The notes under the pieces were generated by a model, which saw nothing but the letters and a program-made list of their open reading frames with translations, ran no database searches and was not told the origin of the DNA. Of a stretch of DNA of 37,529 nucleotides, positions 30,899-37,529 are shown one piece after another. The translations under genes were made by a program, and so were the position numbers. The DNA is taken from contig DAOSWM010000028.1 in the NCBI GenBank assembly GCA_035380045.1, positions 1 to 37,529 of the forward strand. The letters run 5' to 3'. The stretch is from DAOSWM01 sp035380045. Lineage in GTDB: Bacteria > Bacteroidota > Bacteroidia > Bacteroidales > Tenuifilaceae. How positions within the stretch are numbered: the stretch's first letter is position 1; each line of letters begins with the position of its first letter.

Positions 30899-33800
30899 CT
30901 AACCTTTATACATCAAAAAGCTTGCAGTGAAAGTACTCCCTTTGCCCGGTTCGCTTTCAACTGTGAGCATCCCTCCGTTGCGTTCAACAAATTCCTTACA
31001 GAGAATTAATCCCAGTCCTGAACCTTTCTCGTTATGGGTGCCTGGTGTAGATATGTGCTTGTCAATACGGAATAGTTTGTCGATATTTTCGGGGCTAATT
31101 CCTACTCCATTATCGCGAATGCTTAGGTAGCAAAATTTGGAGTCGGTTTTTAGCGAGATGATTATTTCCCCGGTTTCGTTTGTGAATTTAATTGCGTTTG
31201 AAAATAGGTTCCTTATAACCGTATGAACCATGTTTTCATCTGCGTAAACCTCAATAACCTCGGGAAGTATTATGGATAACTTAATGTTTTTAAGGTTAAT
31301 ATTGCCTCTGGTAAGTTCAACAACCTCGTTGATTAGCTGGTTTACTTCAAATTTAGTTGGGTTGTATTTTATTTCACCCATTTGGCTTGTAGACCAATCG
31401 AGTAGGTTCTCAAGCAGGTTGTATGTTGTTAATGAAAGCTTATTAAGCTGCTCAATAAAAAACTTGGTTCTTTCCTTATCGAACTCGTCAATATCAGTAA
31501 GAATTGAGCTGGTTGAGTTAACAAGTGTACTAATTGGACTTCTTAAGTCGTGGGCAATAATTCTAAAGAATTTATTTTTTGTGGCGTTACTTATTTCAAG
31601 CTGGTCTTTTTTCTTTACAATCTCGTTTTTTTGAGCTTGTAGCTCAACATTTTTTGCGCTAATCCAATCGTTGGCATCCTTTAAATGTTCAGCTTGAACC
31701 AGGATTTCTTCTTTTTGTATTAGTATTTCCTGAGTACGTTCTTTCACTAAAATCTCGAGCCTATCCTTTTCTTTAATTAGTCGCCAGGTGTATAGCTTAA
31801 CAACCAATGCAATGAAAATAACGCTTAAAAGGAAATAAGCTAAGTAGGCGTAATATGTTCTATACCAAGGAGGTAGAATTGAAAAGTAAAATTCAGCAGG
31901 GGTGCTTTCTAGGTTGTATATATTTTTCCCTTTCACCATAAAAATGTAGTCGCCCTCGGGTAGGTTAGTGTATTCTTTTTTAATCTCTGGGTTCCAGTCC
32001 GACCATTCTTTTTGGTAGCCAATGAGTTTGTAGCTGTATAGGTTTTTATCTTTACCTTCGTAGAATGGCCAGGCGTAATGGAATGTAACGGAGTTATCCT
32101 TGAATTGAAGAGTAAAACCAGCATCGACTTTTGAGGTTACATTGGGTTTAGCTCCTTTTGTATAGGTTGAAGGTTCTGTTCCGGTAGAAATATTCGTTCC
32201 GAAGTATACAGTTGAATCGTTTGCCAGAACCTTCCGAACAGCTGCAGGTGATAAATCGTGGTAATCTCTTTCGCTAACATCCCTTTTACAGTAAATAGCT
32301 GAATTAGTTCCAAACCAGAACGCTGTGTCAACTTCGTGGGTTACGTAGAAATCTGAAATCACGTTATCCCCAATACTCCGGAACCACAGGGAGTCAATAT
32401 AATGCTCAACTTGTTGCTCGGTTGAATCAATGTGGCTGTACAAATCGAATAGGCTGAAATGATTGGTTGAATCATTAAAAGTATAGTAATCTCTATTCGC
32501 ATAAAATAGCAGCCTGTTATTTTCGTTGAAAACCTGAATTGAGCTAAGAACTGGTAAGCCGTGGGTTGTGTCGAAAAGTTGGTAGTTAATGGAATCAGTG
32601 CATTCCGAGAAGGGGTTTGTAACTCGGTATATACCTCTATGGCTGGCAGTAAGCCAAAGATTCCCGGTTGAATCTTCAGTTATGCTGGTAATTTTTGAAT
32701 CAATGTTGAATACTCTGTCAATGTTAATCCATTCTCCATTTTTGTATTCAAGCATAGAGAAACCATTAACCAGGCCTAAAATTAGTTTGTTAGGATACTT
32801 GATACTTTGATGTACCCTAAAAACAACTTTATTGTTAATAATATGTCTCGATTTGTTACCAATTATTTGGTGTAAACCTGAAGTTGTTGCCGCAAGAAGG
32901 AGCGTGTTTTCGTTGTTGTAAAAAAATGGTTGAGTGTTTGGAAGCGATGATTTTACAGGAGGTACATAGAAGTACTGTAGCTGCCATGCTTGCTCAAACC
33001 TCCCTTCAACGGGTTTAAAAATACTGGTTTCGAATGCGTTGCTTTGTGATTGGGTGTAAAAAATCCCCGAGCCAGTTGAAACGTAGAAAGTTGACCCTAT
33101 TCTGGCTACATCGGTTAGTAACCCATTAATTCCCGTCTCTTGGTTCCAGTAGCGAAGGGGCGAGAGAATATCAACCTGACATATTCCATTATTGAGGGCA
33201 AGCCACAGCGAGTGGTTCTTTTGAAAGTATAGGAAAAGGGTTGCACTTTTTACTCCAATAGTTTTTTCATTAATTGCATCTACAACCTCCCAGTTCTTAT
33301 TTACAATCAGAATATTACCAGTTATTGAGGCTAGCGCAAAATGGTTGTCATCGAGCTTCACGCCATGGTAAAACAGGTGTTCTGTAAAATAGCGGTTTAG
33401 TTTCTGTGCCTTTTTCGATAGCTTTGATATGGGTTGAATGGATGATTTTCCGGCTGAGCAGTTGTATAAGTACAAACCGTTTGTTCGTGAGCAAATTAGG
33501 AAGCACGTATCGTATGGTAGAATGCTATGGATTTTAATGTTCCTAAAAAAGTCCCCTTTTTCAATGAGATTTAGCTTCCCGTTCTCAAATTTTGAAAGAC
33601 CAACTCCTATTTCCTGAACGTAGTAGCTATTTCCAACGGAGTGGCTGAGGTAGAAGTTGAGATCGCCACTTTCAATATACTCAAACTGGTTGTTGCTGTA
33701 TATAAAAAGGAACTTATCGGTAAGGAAGAAAACGGTGTCGGAGAAACAGTTTATATCCCAAACGTCGTTAAAAGTTTTATGCTTTTCGTCAACTAGTGGT

Positions 33801-34171
33801 ATAAGAGAATGATACTCCATCATTCCCTGGGAGTTGGGCCAAAGGTAACCAAGCTCGTTGAATGCTCCAACAAAAACAACCCCATCATCATTCACATTAA
33901 GGCTTCGAACGGTTGATCTGTTTGGAGTTTCAATTTTTCTCCACGTTTCTCCGTCAAATTCCAGAACGCCATCGATATTCCCAAAGTATAAAAACCCTCT
34001 CAAATCCTGGGTTATTGCCCAGTTTTGGGTTCCGCCATCGTAATCCTTTGTAGAATAGTATTTCGAGGGGATCAAGCCTTTTTCCTGGCTGTGCAAATCA
34101 GCATGAACGCCAATAACAATCAGCAACAGAATTACAAAATGTTTGACTGATTGTTTTGTAATGGCTTTCAT
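30899..34171 (-). CDS. Propeller/Y_Y_Y-domain sensor histidine kinase
   Basis: 1090 residues. A signal peptide (about 1-28) leads into a long periplasmic two-component-regulator beta-propeller region (GGTQNWAITQDLRGFLYFGN; ITSITEDSTGNLWLTASHRG). A Y_Y_Y domain follows, just before the membrane (YSYKLIGYQKEWSDW, YTNLPEGDYIFMVKGKN). One transmembrane helix (about 774-796) is followed by a coiled coil (797-867), HisKA with IIAHDLRSPIS (His874), and HATPase with NAIKFT, DNGVGIS and GSGLGLI. This is the sensor half of a hybrid two-component system, but here the regulator is a separate LytTR protein, not fused. It lies 12 nt downstream of that gene. The ligand is unknown. Confidence 0.94.
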   Translation of the reverse strand: MKAITKQSVKHFVILLLIVIGVHADLHSQEKGLIPSKYYSTKDYDGGTQNWAITQDLRGFLYFGNIDGVLEFDGETWRKIETPNRSTVRSLNVNDDGVVFVGAFNELGYLWPNSQGMMEYHSLIPLVDEKHKTFNDVWDINCFSDTVFFLTDKFLFIYSNNQFEYIESGDLNFYLSHSVGNSYYVQEIGVGLSKFENGKLNLIEKGDFFRNIKIHSILPYDTCFLICSRTNGLYLYNCSAGKSSIQPISKLSKKAQKLNRYFTEHLFYHGVKLDDNHFALASITGNILIVNKNWEVVDAINEKTIGVKSATLFLYFQKNHSLWLALNNGICQVDILSPLRYWNQETGINGLLTDVARIGSTFYVSTGSGIFYTQSQSNAFETSIFKPVEGRFEQAWQLQYFYVPPVKSSLPNTQPFFYNNENTLLLAATTSGLHQIIGNKSRHIINNKVVFRVHQSIKYPNKLILGLVNGFSMLEYKNGEWINIDRVFNIDSKITSITEDSTGNLWLTASHRGIYRVTNPFSECTDSINYQLFDTTHGLPVLSSIQVFNENNRLLFYANRDYYTFNDSTNHFSLFDLYSHIDSTEQQVEHYIDSLWFRSIGDNVISDFYVTHEVDTAFWFGTNSAIYCKRDVSERDYHDLSPAAVRKVLANDSTVYFGTNISTGTEPSTYTKGAKPNVTSKVDAGFTLQFKDNSVTFHYAWPFYEGKDKNLYSYKLIGYQKEWSDWNPEIKKEYTNLPEGDYIFMVKGKNIYNLESTPAEFYFSILPPWYRTYYAYLAYFLLSVIFIALVVKLYTWRLIKEKDRLEILVKERTQEILIQKEEILVQAEHLKDANDWISAKNVELQAQKNEIVKKKDQLEISNATKNKFFRIIAHDLRSPISTLVNSTSSILTDIDEFDKERTKFFIEQLNKLSLTTYNLLENLLDWSTSQMGEIKYNPTKFEVNQLINEVVELTRGNINLKNIKLSIILPEVIEVYADENMVHTVIRNLFSNAIKFTNETGEIIISLKTDSKFCYLSIRDNGVGISPENIDKLFRIDKHISTPGTHNEKGSGLGLILCKEFVERNGGMLTVESEPGKGSTFTASFLMYKG

Positions 34172-34183
34172 TGTTGTATTAAG

Positions 34184-34894
34184 TTATTCTGAATCAGTAA
34201 AATCACCTAGCCGTTTAATGGCGTCATCCTTATACATTCTGCCTATATGTATTTCAGTTGAACCAATTTCAACTGAAGAGCAGTTGTACGCATCGATATG
34301 TTTAATTGCAATGATAAAGGAACGGTGGATTCTCAGGAACTCATTTGGATTAAGTGTTTTTTCAAAGAAACTGAGATTTTGTTTGGTAACTACTGATTTT
34401 TCCTTTGTTACAACTTTCACATAGTCTTTTATGCTTTCAATGTACAGGATATCTGAAAGGTTAATTTTCACCATCTTTTTATTCTCTTTCAAAAAAAGAT
34501 GATCGGGAAATTCACTTTGATTGTGGTGACCTTTTGCTGCAACAATCTCGGTTACTTTATGTACTGCTTTGAATACCCTTTCAAATGTGAGAGGCTTAAT
34601 AAGGTAATCAACCACGTTAAGCTCAAACCCTTCAAGAGCGTAGTTTTTATTAGCTGAAGTAATAATAGCTAGAGGCGGTTGTGAAAGGCTTTTGAGGAAG
34701 TCTATCCCGGTAAGGTTTGGCATTTCGATATCGAGAAAAAGAAAATCGAAGTCAATTTCACATATTTTTTCGAGAACAGAAACTGCGCTACTAAAAGTGG
34801 TAACCACCTCAATGTTGGGTATCTTCTTAAGAATACTTTCCAAAGAAGCAATGGCAAGGGGTTCATCATCAACAATAACGCATTTAAGCTTCAT
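34184..34894 (-). CDS. LytTR-family response regulator
   Basis: 236 residues from the ATG at 34894, where the receiver begins directly (MKLKCVIVDDEPLAI); an upstream ATG at 34966 adds an unlikely 24-residue lead. The receiver has Asp9/Asp10 and phosphoacceptor Asp55 (FLFLDIEMP) and the Lys of DYLIKPL. The C-terminal LytTR DNA-binding domain carries DILYIESIKDYVKVVT, EFLRIHRSFIIAIKHID and IGRMYKDDAIKRL. It heads the operon with the sensor kinase (12-nt gap) and is divergent from the gingipain-like gene. LytTR regulators bind paired direct repeats two helical turns apart; candidates lie at 35025-35059. Confidence 0.93.
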   Translation of the reverse strand: MKLKCVIVDDEPLAIASLESILKKIPNIEVVTTFSSAVSVLEKICEIDFDFLFLDIEMPNLTGIDFLKSLSQPPLAIITSANKNYALEGFELNVVDYLIKPLTFERVFKAVHKVTEIVAAKGHHNQSEFPDHLFLKENKKMVKINLSDILYIESIKDYVKVVTKEKSVVTKQNLSFFEKTLNPNEFLRIHRSFIIAIKHIDAYNCSSVEIGSTEIHIGRMYKDDAIKRLGDFTDSE

Positions 34895-35024
34895 TTCAAT
34901 TCGAAAAATTATGAGTTTAACTATACTTCCCAAAAATTTGGGGCAAGATAAAAATTTTTTTAACACCTTATAAATAATGATGGTATTAAAACAAGCATTT
35001 TGGATGAATTTTTCTAAGATTCTG

Positions 35025-35059
35025 GCTGTTCGTCAGTACATGATTGCTGTATGTCGATA
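35025..35059. promoter_or_regulatory. Direct-repeat pair, candidate LytTR operator
   Basis: GCTGTTCGTCAGTA (35025-35038) and GCTGTATGTCGATA (35046-35059) match at 10 of 14 positions with a 21-bp period, two helical turns. They lie in the 294-bp region between the LytTR regulator gene and the divergent gingipain-like gene. The rest of that region is AT-rich, with no clear consensus promoter on either strand. Confidence 0.35.
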
Positions 35060-35188
35060 AAAACCAATACCAATACTACTATTTACTATTTTTCGCAGCG
35101 ATAAATAATATTTTTTTTAATAGAATGTGTCTTTCATTTTTTTCCAACAAACCATAAACTAAATCATTAACTTTTTAACTACTTACCT

Positions 35189-37529
35189 ATGAAGAGAGTT
35201 TTTACTACATTTTTGCTTGTAATTTTGGCTACCTGGAGTTTTTCACAGGAGCGCTATGCTAGAGCAAATGATGCCTTTACTACTGAGTTTTCCTACCTAA
35301 ATTCTACAGAACAAGTGTTGAAAATTAACCTTGGAAACTATGGTATTTCTGAGGTTGAGGAGGAGGGGATTGCGTATTCCGTTGTTAACTTTGAACATGG
35401 AGTTAATACTTTTAGGAAAGGCTTTGCTGAACTTCCCATGCTGAGCACTACAATTCAGCTAGGTTCAAAAAGTGATGTTAACTTTAAGGTTATTGCCGAA
35501 GATTTTGTTGATATTAACCTTGCTCACCCAATGCTTCCTTCAAGGGGAACCATTTACCGCAATCAGGATCCAACATCGATTCCCTACGTAATCGACCCTG
35601 CTTCAATGGTGGATGCTTTTTACCCTGAAAATATTGTTGAAGGAGCAGAGCCATTCATTTTTAGAGATACTCGTGGTGTTAATATTATGGTATACCCATT
35701 CCGATACAATGCTGTTAAAAATACCTTGAGAGTATACAAAAGCATTAGCATTTTAGTTACTGAAGACGATTCTAAATCCACTAACCCTATTGTTAGAACT
35801 GCAGATTACGTTGACCCAGCAATTAACGATATTTACAAATCGTTGTTCCTCAACTATAATCCTAGCAAATTTGCCAATCAAATTGGCGAGTTTGGTGAAA
35901 TGCTCGTAATTTATACCTCGCGCGATGCCACTGCCATTCAACCTTACATTGACTGGAAACGTCAGATGGGTTACAAAGTGAACACGCAACAGGTTGCAAC
36001 AGGAACTAACGTAAAAACTACAATCCAAAATGCCTACAACGCAAACCCAAACCTTTTGTACGTTCAGCTTGTTGGCGATTGGGCTGATATTAAATCTGAT
36101 TTGGGTACAACCCAGAGCGCACCAATGGATCCAATGCTTGGCTGTGTTGCTGGCGACGATTACTATTCAGAACTTATCATTGGCCGCTTCTCGGCAAGCA
36201 CAACTGCTCAGGTTACCGTACAGGTAAATAAAGCCATTAACTATGAGAAGAATCCCGATATGACGGGAACTTGGTATAAAAATGCTTTAGGAATTGCATC
36301 AAGCGAAGGCTCTGGTTCTGGTGATGATGGCGAAGCAGATAATTCCCACATGGACATAATAAAAAACAATAAATTATTAACTTATAACTTCACTAACGTT
36401 GCAAGCCAGTACCAACCAAGTGCGTCTGCTTCAGGTGTTGCTTCATCAGTTAATTCTGGTGTTGGAGTAATTAACTACTGTGGGCATGGTTCGGAAACTA
36501 CATGGGTTACAAGTAGCTATAGCAATACTTATATAAATAGCTCTACAAATGGGAGCAAACTCCCATTTATATTTTCCGTAGCTTGCGTTAATGGGAAGTT
36601 TCATATGACTAGCGGAGATTGCTTCGCAGAAGCTTGGCTAAAGAAGGATAATGGTGGTGCCGTTGCAACAATTATGTCAACTATCAACCAACCCTGGCAG
36701 CCACCAATGCGTGGGCAGGACTACTTTAACGATATTCTTATAGGAGGATATAATTATTCTTCAAATCCTGGCGACGGAACAAGTACAAGTTCCGTTGATA
36801 AAAGAACTACTTTTGGTTCAATTACTTTCAACGGGAACGTTTTAATGTTGGCCGAGCAGTACACGAATACCGACACTCGCGAAACATTCCAAACATGGAC
36901 TATTTTTGGTGATGCATCGTTACAGGTACGTACAAATACTCCTAAATCTATTTCTGTAGCTTCAAACGATGTTTCTGCTTCACCTCACTCTGTTACTGTA
37001 ACTTCAAACAGCTCACCGGTTGCAAATGCAAGGGTTAGCCTTTATCAGAATGGTGTATCTTACACAGCACTTACAAATTCATCCGGTGTTGCATCTGTAA
37101 ACCATGCTTTCACAAGCGGACAGGCAACGTTAACCGTTACTGCCTACAATTATGGAACCTATCAGGGAACCTTAAACGTAGGAACTGGTCCGGTTGAACC
37201 TCCTACAACTCCTACCGGCTTGGCCGCAACAAATGTTACTGATAACAGTGCTACATTAGTTTGGAATGTGACTTCAGGTGCAACTTCATACGATGTTCAA
37301 CTTCGTCCTCAGGGAGGATCGTGGGCAACCTACAATGTTACTACAAACTCGTATGTTGCTACTAATCTGTCGCCTGTTACAACCTATGAATTTCAGGTTA
37401 GAGCTAAAAACTCAGCGGGTACAAGTTCTTACTCATCGGTTGCAAGTTTTACAACCGAGGAATTCGTTGTTAACTACTGCACCTCACAGGGTAATAACTT
37501 CAGCTACGAGTGGATTGCAGGCGTAACCG
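35189..37529 (+). CDS. Gingipain-like C25 cysteine peptidase, T9SS cargo candidate (3' end beyond window)
   Basis: 780 codons open to the window edge, with no stop. The signal peptide MKRVFTTFLLVILATWSFSQ is followed by a gingipain-type propeptide (about 21-200). A C25 catalytic domain (about 225-560) has FGEMLVIYTS, YVQLVGDWADIK, the catalytic His433 in YCGHGSETTW and the catalytic Cys466 in FSVACVNGKF. Next come an Ig-like gingipain C-terminal domain (about 585-665) and a fibronectin type III domain (about 669-756). The sorting domain expected at the true C terminus is outside the window. It should be an exported or surface protease. It is divergent from the LytTR/sensor-kinase operon, which may control it. 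Confidence 0.9.
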   Translation, partial: MKRVFTTFLLVILATWSFSQERYARANDAFTTEFSYLNSTEQVLKINLGNYGISEVEEEGIAYSVVNFEHGVNTFRKGFAELPMLSTTIQLGSKSDVNFKVIAEDFVDINLAHPMLPSRGTIYRNQDPTSIPYVIDPASMVDAFYPENIVEGAEPFIFRDTRGVNIMVYPFRYNAVKNTLRVYKSISILVTEDDSKSTNPIVRTADYVDPAINDIYKSLFLNYNPSKFANQIGEFGEMLVIYTSRDATAIQPYIDWKRQMGYKVNTQQVATGTNVKTTIQNAYNANPNLLYVQLVGDWADIKSDLGTTQSAPMDPMLGCVAGDDYYSELIIGRFSASTTAQVTVQVNKAINYEKNPDMTGTWYKNALGIASSEGSGSGDDGEADNSHMDIIKNNKLLTYNFTNVASQYQPSASASGVASSVNSGVGVINYCGHGSETTWVTSSYSNTYINSSTNGSKLPFIFSVACVNGKFHMTSGDCFAEAWLKKDNGGAVATIMSTINQPWQPPMRGQDYFNDILIGGYNYSSNPGDGTSTSSVDKRTTFGSITFNGNVLMLAEQYTNTDTRETFQTWTIFGDASLQVRTNTPKSISVASNDVSASPHSVTVTSNSSPVANARVSLYQNGVSYTALTNSSGVASVNHAFTSGQATLTVTAYNYGTYQGTLNVGTGPVEPPTTPTGLAATNVTDNSATLVWNVTSGATSYDVQLRPQGGSWATYNVTTNSYVATNLSPVTTYEFQVRAKNSAGTSSYSSVASFTTEEFVVNYCTSQGNNFSYEWIAGVT

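Noticed and set aside
34929..34943. CCCAAAAATTTGGG palindrome upstream of the LytTR gene
   Set aside because: A short 6-bp dyad in AT-rich sequence, with no promoter element to give it a position; too common to interpret.
35063..35080. ACCAAT direct repeats upstream of the gingipain-like gene as the LytTR site
   Set aside because: The 6-bp tandem is AT-rich and simple, and lacks the two-turn spacing. The 35025-35059 pair is better.

Overview
The window looks like a chromosomal segment of a Bacteroidota bacterium, most likely order Bacteroidales. The evidence is the number of genes from families largely confined to that phylum (DUF3822, DUF3276/PUR, DUF5606, a ~320-residue NusB, a fused FeoA-FeoB, Y_Y_Y-domain sensor kinases), two probable type IX secretion (T9SS) cargo proteins, and many promoters of the Bacteroidota form TTTG-N19..23-TAnnTTTG. 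No genus can be named from what is visible. It reads as core genome with a surface-protein component. I see no prophage, integrase, complete insertion sequence, CRISPR array or rRNA operon.

Layout. Positions 1-2171 (minus): tRNA-Asp and an operon of a membrane-anchored unknown, DUF3822 and rsmD. 2251-6547 (plus): a RecD-like helicase, a cache/HAMP/GAF sensor that ends in a coiled coil, and an exported MsrA; a hotdog thioesterase converges on msrA. 7058-7216: a 159-bp element with perfect 21-bp terminal inverted repeats. 7237-11703 (minus): a repeat-rich T9SS cargo protein interrupted by a 100-N assembly gap, and a TonB-dependent receptor. 11952-16771 (plus): a TPR lipoprotein, an NtrC-type sigma-54 response regulator with its overlapping histidine kinase, and a TetR regulator. 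17030-20446 (plus): a secreted 5'-nucleotidase, QueE and a DUF6263-like secreted protein. 20504-23729 (minus): TrmJ-like methyltransferase and FeoAB. 23894-25071: an unrecognised gene and a PUR-family protein, convergent. 25343-30182 (plus): nusB, DUF1573 lipoprotein, yajC, ybbR-like, coaE, TerB/DnaJ protein and DUF5606. 30244-34894 (minus): a 52-residue rubredoxin, a SiaC-like regulator, a large propeller/Y_Y_Y sensor kinase and its LytTR response regulator. 35189 to the end (plus): a gingipain-like C25 peptidase that runs off the window.

How it fits together. Three themes recur: signal transduction (two complete two-component systems, an orphan sensor, a TetR regulator, a SiaC-like switch), cell-surface and secreted proteins (T9SS cargo, TonB receptor, lipoproteins, secreted nucleotidase and protease), and housekeeping RNA, CoA and secretion genes in an order familiar from Bacteroidota.

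The most interesting non-coding signals are: a palindrome inside the promoter spacer of the NtrC-type regulator, followed by a ~200-nt leader with a strong hairpin; an inverted-repeat operator candidate at the FeoAB start site; 21-bp-spaced direct repeats between the LytTR system and the gingipain-like gene; and the 159-bp inverted-repeat element. I did not find a convincing wholly new biological system; these regulatory arrangements are the best leads.
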